A DNA stretch of 55,535 nucleotides from a cyanobacterium PCC 7702 (GCA_000332255.1 KB235926.1:2538213-2593747); one strand, 5' to 3'. Shown: positions 1 through 9,656, numbered from the stretch's first letter. Notes: generated from the sequence alone by a model not told the origin. Translations and numbers: made by a program.

Positions 1-265
1 AGACTCCAAACATCATTCCTAATACTTGAAATGTCGGCATTTGTCTTAAATAAAACAAGCACAAACATACTTGCTCATTCATTGACAACTTGGTTGGACG
101 ACCTCCTCCAGGTGCATTAATTCTAATTTTCTGGCTTGACTGTTTAGCTTTGATATCTTGGTGTCGTTTTCGGGCGCAATTTAATAGTGATTGTAGCTGT
201 TCGTAACTAATCCCTAAAATTTGTTTTGTTCGGTGTGGATATTTCTCGATATAATCAAAAACCAT
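1..265 (-). mobile_element. IS5-type transposase, N-terminal part, cut by the window edge
   Basis: Read on the minus strand, an open frame starts with ATG at 265 and runs without a stop for 88 codons to the window edge. It begins MVFDYIEKYPHRTKQILG and contains a GGGRP-TKLS segment followed by LCLFYLRQMPTFQVLGMMFG. This pattern is typical of the N-terminal helix-turn-helix part (HTH_Tnp_4) of cyanobacterial IS5-group transposases, in which the DDE catalytic domain follows. That domain would lie outside the window. The outer end of the element must fall between 266 and the start of the next gene, but I could not define terminal repeats or a target duplication with only one end visible. Confidence 0.75.
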
Positions 266-377
266 AGTTAGCTGGGAAAAACAGTAGACACTCAATTTAA
301 CGTTTTACCATTTTTCTTTTCCTAAGTTAATATTTCGGACAAGTCTATTTATCCTACTACAGTTTATTTTTCAGATT

Positions 378-1646
378 TTGTTACTGTTTCCTCAATTGGG
401 GATATTTCGTGTCTTCATACGAATTGCATCTTTTGCCCTGGGTTTGTTTTTCCTAGTGCAGTTGAAACCAAAAGGATGCCAGCATCCTGCAACTAATTCA
501 GCATTTTTAGTACTGGCAATTGTTTTTTTAGAATTTTGTTTGCATCCCCAGATTAATTCTATTGCGGCGGGAGCTGCTCAATTTGCCATGTATCTTGCCA
601 TTTTTAGCCCGCTATTTTGGGTAAGAGGTTTAAAAATTACGTTTTATAGTTTTGAGAGTTTAATATTTCTTCTTTGGAGTATTCACACCTTAAGTGCGAG
701 TTTTGGAGTTCTACAGGTTTATTTTCCAGGAAATTTTCAGCTGGCTGTGTCTACAATTATTCAAAATAACCCCTTTCGTGGAGAAAATTTATTAATTACT
801 TTAGCTAACGGTGAACGTGTATACAGGCCGATGGGTTTAACTGATATGCCAGGAGGAGCAGCAACAGCAGGCTTTTATGCTCTTTTATTCAGTGTAGCGA
901 TCGCACTCAAATACAAAAATATTATTTTACGAATTATTTGTCTGGGTAGCGCTAGTATTGGTCTATTTTGCATTTATCTATCTCAAGTACGTTCTGTTTT
1001 GGTCTTGGCTGCTATTTCCATGGTTTTTTTTGCAGCGGTATTGTTCAGAAGCGGACAACTCACTCGTTTGGTGGTGATGGTCTCTAGCGTCACAGCCTTG
1101 TTTGTGGCAACATTTTCTTGGGCGATCGCTGTAGGCGGACAATCCACCTTCAAACGCATATACAGCTTGTTTGCTGGATCTCCTGGCGAAATTTATCACC
1201 AAAACCGGGGACATTTTTTACAAGAAACTATCGAACAGCTGCTACCTGAATATCCCTTGGGAGCAGGTTTAGGACGTTGGGGAATGATAAATAGCTATTT
1301 TGGCAATAATACAGACGCGGTATCGCAACCAATTTGGGTAGAAATTCAATGGACTGGATGGCTTTTGGATGGAGGACTACCGCTAATATTTGCATATGTT
1401 GCCGCACTTTACTTAACGTGTCAAATTGCCTGGAAGATTGCTATCAATCGCAAATTAGGCGACTTTGCTCTTTGGGGTGCGTTGATTTTTGCTTACGACA
1501 TTGGAGCAGTAGCGGCCACTTTTAACTACCCCTTGTTTATCAGTCAAGGTGGTATGGAGTTCTGGTTGCTCAACACTGCACTGTTTGTCGCTGCTACTAA
1601 TAGCAGGATGTTAGATCGCAAATCTCCTACAACCGTTCGGTTATGA
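378..1646 (+). CDS. O-antigen ligase/polymerase-like membrane protein (Wzy type), 5' end possibly altered by IS
   Basis: A 422-residue integral membrane protein with about ten hydrophobic segments and one long hydrophilic loop near residues 255-315 (FKRIYSLF, then GHFLQETIEQLLPEYPLGAGLGRWG). That hydrophobic-loop-hydrophobic plan, with an LxxxPxGxGLG motif, fits the O-antigen ligase/Wzy family, which joins or polymerises lipid-linked glycans in the cytoplasmic membrane. No ATG exists at the 5' end. The first usable codon is TTG at 378, and the frame is open back to a TAG at 285-287, just upstream of the IS5-type transposase. The native start may therefore have been replaced by the insertion. 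It overlaps the next gene by 4 bases (ATGA), so the two are translationally coupled. The exact substrate cannot be inferred. Confidence 0.65.
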   Translation: MLLFPQLGIFRVFIRIASFALGLFFLVQLKPKGCQHPATNSAFLVLAIVFLEFCLHPQINSIAAGAAQFAMYLAIFSPLFWVRGLKITFYSFESLIFLLWSIHTLSASFGVLQVYFPGNFQLAVSTIIQNNPFRGENLLITLANGERVYRPMGLTDMPGGAATAGFYALLFSVAIALKYKNIILRIICLGSASIGLFCIYLSQVRSVLVLAAISMVFFAAVLFRSGQLTRLVVMVSSVTALFVATFSWAIAVGGQSTFKRIYSLFAGSPGEIYHQNRGHFLQETIEQLLPEYPLGAGLGRWGMINSYFGNNTDAVSQPIWVEIQWTGWLLDGGLPLIFAYVAALYLTCQIAWKIAINRKLGDFALWGALIFAYDIGAVAATFNYPLFISQGGMEFWLLNTALFVAATNSRMLDRKSPTTVRL

Positions 1647-2773
1647 AGTCTTATCTTTTGGTAACGAGTGATTTTGTCAAAACAGGTGGGATGGACAGAG
1701 CTAATTACGCTTTAGCTGATTACCTAGCAAGACAAGGAAAACAAGTACATCTGGTAGCTCATAGAGTAGCAAGTGAGCTATTAACTTATCCTAATGTTAC
1801 ATTTCATCGCGTACCCAAGGTAGCGAATTCCTACCTGCTCAGCAGTCCCTTGCTCGACTGGATAGGTCGCCTGCAAGCACGGCACTTTACTGCTAACGGT
1901 GGTAGAGTGTTGGTCAACGGTGGTAATTGCCAATCGGGAGATATTAATTGGGTGCATTACGTCCATGCAGCTTACTGTCCTAAAAATCAAGCTGGACTAT
2001 TGCGTCAGTGCAAGGGATTTGTTGCTCATCAAATGTTTTTAAATGCAGAACAAAAAGCACTGAAATCAGCGCGGGTGATCTTTGCTAATTCCAACAGTAC
2101 AAAACGAGAATTAATAGAAAAACTGAACATCCCCCCACACAAACTGCATGTAGTTTATTATGGCATCGATCCCCAGATCTTTTATCCGCCAACACCACAG
2201 CAGCGAAGTGCAATTCGCCAGGAACTAGGATGGACTGCTGACAAACCAATTGTAGCTTTTATTGGCGCTTTAGGCGATCGCCGTAAAGGATTCGATACGC
2301 TGTTTGCAGCTTGGCAAAAATTATGCGCCTCTTCAGAGTGGGATGCTGATTTAATCGTCATTGGCTGTGGAGCAGAACTAAAACAATGGCAACAGCGCGC
2401 TACAGTTGCTGGTATTGGCCCCCGCATTCATTTCTTGGGATTCCGCTCAGATGTCCCCCGCTTACTCCAGGGTGCTGATTGCTTGGTAGCTCCCACTCGC
2501 TACGAAGCCTATGGTTTAGCAGTACACGAAGCTCTCTGCTGCGGTTTACCAAGCTTGGTCAGCTCCAGCGCTGGCGTAGCTGAACGCTATCCACCACAAC
2601 TGCACGATTTGCTCATTCCCAATCCAGAAGATGCAACCGATTTAGCAGCTCGACTGCAAAAATGGCGGTGGAATAAACATCATTACAGCAATTTAGTATA
2701 TTCACTTTCCCAAGAATTACGAAACTATACTTGGGACGATATGGCACAAAACATTTTAAACAAGATTGAATAA
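1643..2773 (+). CDS. GT4-family glycosyltransferase
   Basis: A 376-residue cytoplasmic glycosyltransferase of the retaining GT-B fold, family GT4. The N-terminal half has the acceptor-side pattern KTGGMDRANYALADYLARQG. The C-terminal half has the nucleotide-sugar site, with FIGALGDRRKGFDTL and the E-x7-E motif in YEAYGLAVHEALCCGLP at about residues 285-300. It would transfer one sugar from a nucleotide donor onto a growing lipid-linked oligosaccharide. It overlaps the upstream Wzy-like gene by 4 bases and is followed after 11 bases by another GT4 gene, so it belongs to the polysaccharide operon. Donor and acceptor cannot be told from sequence alone. Confidence 0.85.
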   Translation: MKSYLLVTSDFVKTGGMDRANYALADYLARQGKQVHLVAHRVASELLTYPNVTFHRVPKVANSYLLSSPLLDWIGRLQARHFTANGGRVLVNGGNCQSGDINWVHYVHAAYCPKNQAGLLRQCKGFVAHQMFLNAEQKALKSARVIFANSNSTKRELIEKLNIPPHKLHVVYYGIDPQIFYPPTPQQRSAIRQELGWTADKPIVAFIGALGDRRKGFDTLFAAWQKLCASSEWDADLIVIGCGAELKQWQQRATVAGIGPRIHFLGFRSDVPRLLQGADCLVAPTRYEAYGLAVHEALCCGLPSLVSSSAGVAERYPPQLHDLLIPNPEDATDLAARLQKWRWNKHHYSNLVYSLSQELRNYTWDDMAQNILNKIE

Positions 2774-2790
2774 TATTTTTCTTTTTGGAA

Positions 2791-3975
2791 ATGAAACCTC
2801 TAAGAATTCTTTTAGTTATTAATTCACCACCTTTACCCTTTGGTAACGCCGACGCCAGATGGTATTATGTCTTACTCAAAGGATTAATTGCAAAAGGCCA
2901 TGACGTGACTGCATTTGTAGCCTGCAACACCCCAGAAGAAATCACCAAAACCCAAGTTCTTTTTCCAGCACCAGATTACAACTTGCGCTGCTATCTGATT
3001 CCCAACCAAAAGAATGGACCGATAGCAAAAATGAAAACTATACAGCAACCTTATTCATACATATTCAGTCCTCGTTTGCGTCAAGATTTAGCATCAGAAC
3101 TTATCAAACCTTACGATATCCTTCATCTCGAACAGCTTTGGAGTGGTTGGTTAGGACTTCAACACAGGAAAAAAGCACTAGTTAATGTTCATTACCTATT
3201 TTCTTTAGACCGCCCTTTTCAATATCAAAATTCTCTAGAAACTCGCTTGAGAAGATTTATCACCAATCGCGCTGAACAAAAATTACTAAAGGCTTTTCCC
3301 AAGATTATTACCTTATCAGAGCGCCTTGCCAAACATATTAATCAAATCAATCCTCGAGCTTTTATCTATATAGTCCCCCTCGGTATCGATTTTTCACTTT
3401 ACCCATTCCTGGAACAAAAACAAATAAATCAGCAACCAACAGTAGGATTGATTGGTGGATTTAACTGGACACCAACTTATTCTGCTGCTGAAAGACTCTT
3501 GACTAGATTGTGGCCAGAAATTAAACGCCGCGTTCCTAATGCCAAACTGCAAATTGTTGGTAGGTCTGCTAAAGATGCACTGACACCATTCACTAATGTC
3601 AAAGACTTAGAAATTTATCAAAATGTACCAGATACTTTACCCTACTTCGCCAAAACAGATGTCATGCTGTATGCACCTGTTTCAGGTAGTGGAATGAAAG
3701 TCAAAGTAATGGAAGCTTTTGCTTTAGGTACACCAGTTGTGACCACATCTGATGGTGTGGAAGGAATCCCAGCTCTAGATGGAATTCACGCTGGAATTTG
3801 CGACGACGACAAAGGTCTCATCGAACGTACTGTGGAATTATTAAATAATCTCTCCTTACAACAACAACGACGGCTAAAAGCTAGACAATTGCTTGAGAAA
3901 TACTGCAATCCTCAGGTAACAGTAGAACAAATAGAAAGGATTTATTATGAGCACGCCGAAAACGTCTTATTGTGA
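2791..3975 (+). CDS. GT4-type glycosyltransferase
   Basis: A 394-residue GT-B glycosyltransferase. I place the start at the ATG at 2791 (MKPLRILLVINSPP) rather than at a TTG two codons upstream, because the protein then opens with the usual first beta strand. The C-terminal domain has VGLIGGFNW, then LQIVGRS and a donor-binding stretch with GSGMKVKVMEAFALGTPVV, which matches the GT4 acidic motif. It also carries the pattern DILHLEQLWSGWLG after the first Rossmann half. The last 29 bases overlap the next gene. The role is glycan assembly at the inner face of the membrane; sugar specificity is unknown. Confidence 0.82.
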   Translation: MKPLRILLVINSPPLPFGNADARWYYVLLKGLIAKGHDVTAFVACNTPEEITKTQVLFPAPDYNLRCYLIPNQKNGPIAKMKTIQQPYSYIFSPRLRQDLASELIKPYDILHLEQLWSGWLGLQHRKKALVNVHYLFSLDRPFQYQNSLETRLRRFITNRAEQKLLKAFPKIITLSERLAKHINQINPRAFIYIVPLGIDFSLYPFLEQKQINQQPTVGLIGGFNWTPTYSAAERLLTRLWPEIKRRVPNAKLQIVGRSAKDALTPFTNVKDLEIYQNVPDTLPYFAKTDVMLYAPVSGSGMKVKVMEAFALGTPVVTTSDGVEGIPALDGIHAGICDDDKGLIERTVELLNNLSLQQQRRLKARQLLEKYCNPQVTVEQIERIYYEHAENVLL

Positions 3976-4960
3976 CAAAGTAACTATTGTTTTACCAGTA
4001 CACAATGAAGAAGCCAATATACAAAGATTGATTCGGGAAATAGATACTTGTTTTCAATCTGATAGCGAGATTAGAACACTTCCGTATTTACTATTCGTTG
4101 ATGATGGAAGTTCTGACAGTTCACTAGAATTTATCCGCACAGCTATTTCTGAACGAGGTCATGCTGGATGCTTGCGCTTTTCTCGTAACTTTGGACATCA
4201 AGTTGCTGTCATGGCTGGACTTTCATACGCCCCGGACAATTCCATTGTTGTGGTTATGGATTCTGATGGTCAAGATCCTCCTATTGTTGCACTAGATTTG
4301 GTTCATCATGTTATGAATGGAGCTGATATCGCCTATGGTATTCGATGGCAAAGAGAAGGAAGAAATTGGATCAAAAAATTTGCTTATTGGAGTTTTTATC
4401 GCCTACTTTCTTCATTATCAATAATTAAAATTCCCCTCGATGCTGGAGATTTTTGTGCTTATTCTCCCCGAGCAGTAAAACTTCTTTCCCAAATGAAAGA
4501 AAAGCATCCCTACATTCGTGGATTACGCGCTTGGATTGGTTTAAATCAGGTTGGTGTACCCTATAAACGTCCCGAACGTTATGCTGGAAAAGCAAGCTAT
4601 AATTTTAAAAGTTTATTTAAGCTGGCATTTGATGGTATTTTGAGCTTTTCTGTCAAACCCCTCAGACTCTCAATTCACCTTGGTTTTATTACTTTCGTAA
4701 TATGTTTATTTCTAGCAATATTTTACTTAACTGCATATTTTTTTGATTGGCATTTCTCAGGATTGAGAATGCGCTATATTCCAGGATTTACAACTTTAGT
4801 ATTAATGATTCTCGCTACTAGCAGTTTGCAAATGTTAATGCTAGGAGTAATTGGTGAATATATCGGTAGATTATTTGAGGAAAGTAAAGGAAGACCTTTG
4901 TTTATTATTGCTGAAACTTTAGGAAATTTAGAGCAAATTAAGTCCAAAGAAAATGATTAA
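3947..4960 (+). CDS. GT2 polyprenyl-phosphate glycosyltransferase (GtrB/DPM1-like)
   Basis: A 337-residue membrane glycosyltransferase. The GT-A domain starts VTIVLPVHNEEANIQRLI, has DDGSSD near residue 50 and DSDGQDPP near residue 105, which is the DxD-type metal and nucleotide site. Two hydrophobic helices at about residues 235-260 and 275-300 close the protein. This is the layout of GtrB, ArnC and dolichol-phosphate mannose synthase relatives, which load a sugar onto undecaprenyl phosphate for use on the outer side of the membrane. The neighbouring GT-C-like protein at 5741 is a natural candidate to use such a lipid-linked donor. It overlaps the genes on both sides (29 and 8 bases). Confidence 0.85.
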   Translation: MSTPKTSYCDKVTIVLPVHNEEANIQRLIREIDTCFQSDSEIRTLPYLLFVDDGSSDSSLEFIRTAISERGHAGCLRFSRNFGHQVAVMAGLSYAPDNSIVVVMDSDGQDPPIVALDLVHHVMNGADIAYGIRWQREGRNWIKKFAYWSFYRLLSSLSIIKIPLDAGDFCAYSPRAVKLLSQMKEKHPYIRGLRAWIGLNQVGVPYKRPERYAGKASYNFKSLFKLAFDGILSFSVKPLRLSIHLGFITFVICLFLAIFYLTAYFFDWHFSGLRMRYIPGFTTLVLMILATSSLQMLMLGVIGEYIGRLFEESKGRPLFIIAETLGNLEQIKSKEND

Positions 4961-5726
4961 TCATATTGTTACTATGAACAGTCCCACGACTGTGAGTATG
5001 GCTGATGCTTGGTACGAACATGCCAATCCCAATCACTTCTGGATACGGCATCGTAATGCTGTTATAGATAGGCATTTTGGTAGTATAATCCGTCGTTCTG
5101 AATTAATTGGAGAAATAGGCTGTGGTAATGGATTAATACTTACTCACATTGCCAAAACCTACAAAAAAGCAGTTGATGGATTAGACTTAAATTTATATGC
5201 TCTGCAACTTTGTCCAACTATTCCAGGCACTCTATACGTTTATGATATCTTGACACTTAATCCCAAAATGGTAAATAAATATGACTTAATTTTGCTCATA
5301 GATGTACTGGAACACATAGAGGACGAAATTAAGTTTTTAGTTGCTGCTCGCGAACATTTAAAACCTGGCGGTTTCTTGATTATCGGTGTTCCTATGAGAC
5401 AACATTTATTTTCCGCTTACGATCGCGCAGTTGGTCACTATCGACGCTATTCAACTAATTACCTTAAATCTGTTGTCCTGGCTTCCGGATTTCAAATTCA
5501 CCGCATCGTTCAGTGGGGTCATGTTTATATTCCTTTGCTAATTCTACGTAAATTAATTCTGCAATTACAACCTGCGATCGCCCAAGAAGAAATTGTTAAT
5601 AAAGGCATAGGAATTTCAAAATTTGCTAACTTTTGCCTTGCTTTTTTGAAATATTTTGATATTATTCCAACATTTAATTTCACTGGTACGTCTTCACTTT
5701 TACTTGCCCAAAGATGTGAATATTAA
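4953..5726 (+). CDS. Class I SAM-dependent methyltransferase
   Basis: A 257-residue methyltransferase of the Rossmann-like class I fold. Motif I is IGEIGCGNGLILTHIA, the acidic residue after strand 2 is in VDGLDLN, and the post-I segment has LLIDVLEHIEDE followed by LKPGGFLIIGVP. A conserved AYDRAVGHYRRYS stretch follows, as in methyltransferases often linked to polyprenol-glycosyltransferase genes. The first ATG (4953) overlaps the GT2 gene by 8 bases. An internal ATG at 4974 is possible. It probably methylates a sugar or a lipid-linked glycan intermediate, but the target atom is not shown by the sequence. Confidence 0.78.
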   Translation: MINHIVTMNSPTTVSMADAWYEHANPNHFWIRHRNAVIDRHFGSIIRRSELIGEIGCGNGLILTHIAKTYKKAVDGLDLNLYALQLCPTIPGTLYVYDILTLNPKMVNKYDLILLIDVLEHIEDEIKFLVAAREHLKPGGFLIIGVPMRQHLFSAYDRAVGHYRRYSTNYLKSVVLASGFQIHRIVQWGHVYIPLLILRKLILQLQPAIAQEEIVNKGIGISKFANFCLAFLKYFDIIPTFNFTGTSSLLLAQRCEY

Positions 5727-5740
5727 ATATTCTTAAATTT

Positions 5741-7510
5741 ATGTTAAAACAAAAATCAGAGTTGATTGCTTTTTCAAAACAATCAGAAAGTCTGCATAAA
5801 TTTCTTAACAATTATCAACGTGATTTTATTGCTATTTTTTTAGCAATTATTATTGGAATTACATTATCTATCTTACCACATGTATTGTGGTTTTTTCAAA
5901 CAGGCGATCCCACTTGGGTTGCTGATAATGATGATATTTTGTATCTGGCAATTGCTAGTAATGCCTATCACAATCACCCTACATACTTGAGCGATCCTGT
6001 ACTTTTTAAAGGTGGGTCAACTGTACTTCCCTGGATTCAGGCTATTCCTGGAATCATTTTTACAAAAATACTCAGTTTCCTTCCTATACACATTAATATT
6101 ATTTGGCGTCTTTGGGCAGGAATAAGTATTCCCATCGGCTGGTATTTGATAAGCAGATCGTATCTAAAAAATCCGTGGTCAGCATTGGCAGTTACCATAA
6201 TCTTAATGACAGATATTGGTATTAATTCTTGTTCGCTAATTTCCAAACATTTTGTTACTGCTACTAACATTGCTGTGGGTAACCTAGGTACCCTGTTACA
6301 AACAAATCCAAAATTATTAAATCAATGGCGGATCATCACTCCAGGTATGAGCTTTGTATATCTACTTGCTCATGTCTGGTTGTTGCGTTTAGCTTTAATC
6401 AAGCCTACGCGGAGTCGAATTATATTAGCAGCCATTAGTTTTGGTTTACTATTTTATGTTTATTTTTATTATTGGACTGCGGCAACTGTTGCTTTATTAA
6501 TAGGTCTGTTAATAGATGGGACTCATCGCAAGACATATCTTATTACAGGTATACTTGGTATAATTATCGGTTTACCTCAATTAATTTTTAATTTTTTAAT
6601 AAAAAATAGTTCTAATAAAGAATGGCTACCTAGAAACGATTTTTTTCTCCCTATTCCACATTTCAGTGAATTTCTAATTCCAAAACTAGCTTTATTTTTT
6701 ATATTTGTAACGTTCTTTTGGGTATTTTTTAAGCGTAGAGACTTAATTCATATCTGGGCATTAGCAGCCTCTAGTATACTGTTGACCAATCATCAAATAT
6801 TTACAGGATTACAAATCCAAAACTTTCACTGGAATTACTGCTATGGCCCCTTTCTCTCCTTCTTGATTATAGTTTTTGCTATAGAATTAGTATCAGCAAT
6901 CAATTTTTATAAAAAACCATTACTCCTTGGTGGTATAGCAATTTCATCTCTTTACCTAACTACTGGACTTTGGTTAAGATCTATAGAAGTAATGCAAACT
7001 AAAGAATCTGTACAGTTAACTAATAATTATCATAGGTACTATAAGCAAAGATTTAAAAATTCGAATTTACCGCTGCAATCCAGAGCTGTTATAGCTGGAA
7101 ATAAAGAATTTATTGACTTTGCCGTAATTATGGAAAATCAGCGTCCTCTATCTGGCTACTTAGTTGATTTAAGTCCAGCAGTAGATAATGCACAATGGGA
7201 TGCAAGAATTGCTCTCAATAGTTATATTGAAGGCAAAGACCGTGACAGTTTCATATTACAACAGAGGGCAGAGCTAACAACAAATCAATTTGGTCCTTGG
7301 AAGCGCGATCAACTTAAATTTGAAGAGCGTATTCAAAATCGCTTGAAATACTTTGATGAAATTATTGCCGATCCATTAAAAGCTTTTAAAAAATTTCAAG
7401 TGAAATATGTAGCATTGTCATACAATACTAAAAAACCAACGTATTTACAAGTAGGTTGGAAGCTTTTACAGAATGGACCATACTGGCAAATTTGGGAAAA
7501 ACAACAATAG
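5741..7510 (+). CDS. Large polytopic membrane protein, GT-C glycosyltransferase-like
   Basis: A 589-residue protein with a hydrophobic helix at about residues 30-50, then roughly ten more, and a soluble C-terminal part of about 170 residues. Directly after the first helix comes the loop with PTWVADNDDILYLAIASNAY, which carries a cluster of acidic residues. GT-C enzymes, which use polyprenyl-phosphate sugars, have such an acidic pair in their first periplasmic loop. This placement and the adjacent GtrB-like gene suggest a lipid-dependent glycosyltransferase. I do not recognise a named family, so the function is inferred from architecture and context only. Confidence 0.5.
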   Translation: MLKQKSELIAFSKQSESLHKFLNNYQRDFIAIFLAIIIGITLSILPHVLWFFQTGDPTWVADNDDILYLAIASNAYHNHPTYLSDPVLFKGGSTVLPWIQAIPGIIFTKILSFLPIHINIIWRLWAGISIPIGWYLISRSYLKNPWSALAVTIILMTDIGINSCSLISKHFVTATNIAVGNLGTLLQTNPKLLNQWRIITPGMSFVYLLAHVWLLRLALIKPTRSRIILAAISFGLLFYVYFYYWTAATVALLIGLLIDGTHRKTYLITGILGIIIGLPQLIFNFLIKNSSNKEWLPRNDFFLPIPHFSEFLIPKLALFFIFVTFFWVFFKRRDLIHIWALAASSILLTNHQIFTGLQIQNFHWNYCYGPFLSFLIIVFAIELVSAINFYKKPLLLGGIAISSLYLTTGLWLRSIEVMQTKESVQLTNNYHRYYKQRFKNSNLPLQSRAVIAGNKEFIDFAVIMENQRPLSGYLVDLSPAVDNAQWDARIALNSYIEGKDRDSFILQQRAELTTNQFGPWKRDQLKFEERIQNRLKYFDEIIADPLKAFKKFQVKYVALSYNTKKPTYLQVGWKLLQNGPYWQIWEKQQ

Positions 7511-7534
7511 ACGTAGTTATTCATAATTGATTTT

Positions 7535-8332
7535 ATGAACTTTCGAAGCATTTCTCGGGATTTATGGCTGTTAACTAATTTCCGAAACGGATGGGAAATG
7601 GTACGCTACTTGCGAAATCCTGCACCCATCAACAAAGCAATATTATTTAATGGTAAAACTATAGTACATCCTAAAGAAAAAATGGGCTTGGTTGAATCTC
7701 TTCTCGAATTATGGTACGAACAAGCCTATTTCCCAAAAGGCTTTTATTCTCCAGAACCAGGCGATGTAATTGTAGATTTGGGAGCCAACATAGGACTTTT
7801 TACCTTGCAAGTAGCCAGAATCAATCCTATTTGTAAAATTGCTGCTTTTGAGCCTTTACCAGAAAATTTTTCTTGTTTGTCTAGAAATATAGATAATTTT
7901 GGTCTATCAATGGCAAGTATCTATGAATATGCTATTGGTAACAATTACAGGCAAGATTTAATTGCTAACAATTGTGTTCGTTCTTTAGATAATCAGCTGC
8001 TAAAACAGTCAAATCAAAATATTAAAGATATGAAAATTTCGCAATCTTTGCCAGTTAAAGTTATTCCTTTGGATGCAATTTTTGATATGATTAATGTCCA
8101 GCAAATTTCTTTCTTGAAAGTTGATATAGAAGGGGGCGAATATGAAATTTTTCAATCGATTTCTCGGAAAATTTTAAAATGTATAAAACTACTGGCAATT
8201 GAATATCATGACCACTTACAACCTGGTACTTTTACCTTAATTAAAGAAAAGCTAAAATCAACTCATGATGTTAAGTTTATTTCCTCAGATATATCTGGTT
8301 GTGGGCTGCTATTTGCTACACGTAAATTCTAG
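7535..8332 (+). CDS. FkbM-family methyltransferase
   Basis: A 265-residue methyltransferase. The SAM-binding motif is VIVDLGANIGLFTLQVAR at about residues 78-95, followed by AAFEPLPENFSCLSRN. The FkbM signature FLKVDIEGGEYEIF lies near residue 195 and is followed by LLAIEYHDH. FkbM enzymes O-methylate hydroxyl groups and are frequent in surface-glycan loci, where they methylate sugar hydroxyls. It lies 24 bases after the GT-C-like gene and 15 bases before a GT4 gene, in the same operon. Which sugar is methylated is unknown. Confidence 0.85.
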   Translation: MNFRSISRDLWLLTNFRNGWEMVRYLRNPAPINKAILFNGKTIVHPKEKMGLVESLLELWYEQAYFPKGFYSPEPGDVIVDLGANIGLFTLQVARINPICKIAAFEPLPENFSCLSRNIDNFGLSMASIYEYAIGNNYRQDLIANNCVRSLDNQLLKQSNQNIKDMKISQSLPVKVIPLDAIFDMINVQQISFLKVDIEGGEYEIFQSISRKILKCIKLLAIEYHDHLQPGTFTLIKEKLKSTHDVKFISSDISGCGLLFATRKF

Positions 8333-8347
8333 CAATTATTCACAAGT

Positions 8348-9472
8348 ATGAAAGTAGCCTTCAATGCTCGACTTTTAAGCTCTCCTACTACTAGAGGATG
8401 GAATCGTTATACTATAAATTTGTTAGCAGAGTTATCATTGCTAGGTATTGAGCTTTTTCTTTACTCCGATCGACCGCTGCATGAAACTCACTTAGCAAGA
8501 TTATCAAAAAATAGTTATCAAGTTCGGATTGCTCCACCTATGCGCTATACTATTTGGGAGCAATATTGGTTACCGAAACAATGTGAAAAAGATAAGGTAG
8601 ATATTTTGCACTGTCCGATAAACTTTGGTCTTCCCTGGTTAAGTCCTTGTCCCCGCATACTGACTTTACATGATGCAATAGATCAAGTTTATTATTTTCG
8701 AAGTTTACCGTGGTATTATCAGTTAAGTCTAGGTTATTTACAGACTAGAATTTATCATTGGGTAGCAAGAAATCGGGCTGAACATATTATTACTGTTAGT
8801 CAGTACTCAAAACAGGATCTTGTCCGACATTTATGCATTCCAGAAGAAAAAATTACGGTTATTTATGAAGCTGCTGATGCAGGCTTCCACAGACAGATAA
8901 CTCAGGTAGAAAGATCGCGAATCCGTAATAAATATCAGATTTATCGTCCTTACGTTTTCTATGTTGGAGGTTGGGAAAGACGCAAAAATATTCCTTTCTT
9001 GGTTCATGCTTTTGCACAGGCTAATTTAAGTGAAGTGGATTTAGTACTTGCTGGTGGTCAAAGTGAACAATATACTGCACTGATGCAGTTAGCAGAGTCA
9101 TTGCAAATTGCAGAGCGTGTAAAATTATTAGGCTGGGTTGACGATGCCGATCTACCAGCTCTTTATGCTGAAGCACTTTGTTTTGTGTATCCTAGCGAAT
9201 ATGAAGGTTTTGGATTGCAACTTTGTGAAGCAATGACTGTTGGATGTCCAGTTTTAGCTGCGAGAAGCTCTTGCTTACCAGAAATTTTAGGTGAGGGTGG
9301 GCAAACTTTTGATTTGGATAATTATAGTTGTCTAAAGCAGTTATTAATCCAAGTATGTACTGATATAAAATTTAGGAAATATTTGAGCGAATGTGCTCAA
9401 AAAAAAGCACAATTTTACTCGTGGTCTAATAACGCTGTTGCTACTCATAATGTTTATTCATCATTTTTTTAA
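8348..9472 (+). CDS. GT4-family glycosyltransferase
   Basis: A 374-residue GT-B enzyme. The N-terminus reads VAFNARLLSSPTTRGWNRYT, typical of GT4 proteins with a glycine-rich acceptor loop. LTLHDAIDQVYYF and IITVSQYSKQDLVRHLCIP mark the end of the first domain. In the donor domain, FYVGGWERRKNIPFLV and PSEYEGFGLQLCEAMTVGCPV give the nucleotide-sugar site and the E-x7-E motif. This group resembles mannosyltransferase-like GT4 proteins of cyanobacterial polysaccharide loci. A 184-base spacer separates it from the next gene; I see no terminator in it. Confidence 0.85.
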   Translation: MKVAFNARLLSSPTTRGWNRYTINLLAELSLLGIELFLYSDRPLHETHLARLSKNSYQVRIAPPMRYTIWEQYWLPKQCEKDKVDILHCPINFGLPWLSPCPRILTLHDAIDQVYYFRSLPWYYQLSLGYLQTRIYHWVARNRAEHIITVSQYSKQDLVRHLCIPEEKITVIYEAADAGFHRQITQVERSRIRNKYQIYRPYVFYVGGWERRKNIPFLVHAFAQANLSEVDLVLAGGQSEQYTALMQLAESLQIAERVKLLGWVDDADLPALYAEALCFVYPSEYEGFGLQLCEAMTVGCPVLAARSSCLPEILGEGGQTFDLDNYSCLKQLLIQVCTDIKFRKYLSECAQKKAQFYSWSNNAVATHNVYSSFF

Positions 9473-9656
9473 ACATATTAAGTTTTTTCAGGTTCTCAAA
9501 ATAAATTGACTTCAGAAAGCATTATCATCGCTGTGTCACATTCATTTAAATCGTGTGGTTATATAACGTATTATCAAAGTTCAGAGGATTACCAGAGACT
9601 ATAAACTGATTGCTGTCTGGATACAAAATATGTCAGTAATACAAAATTAAAATCAT

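Noticed and set aside
978-1214. Antisense frame within the Wzy-like gene
   Set aside because: The sense strand encodes a continuous membrane protein in operon context; the antisense frame lacks any support.
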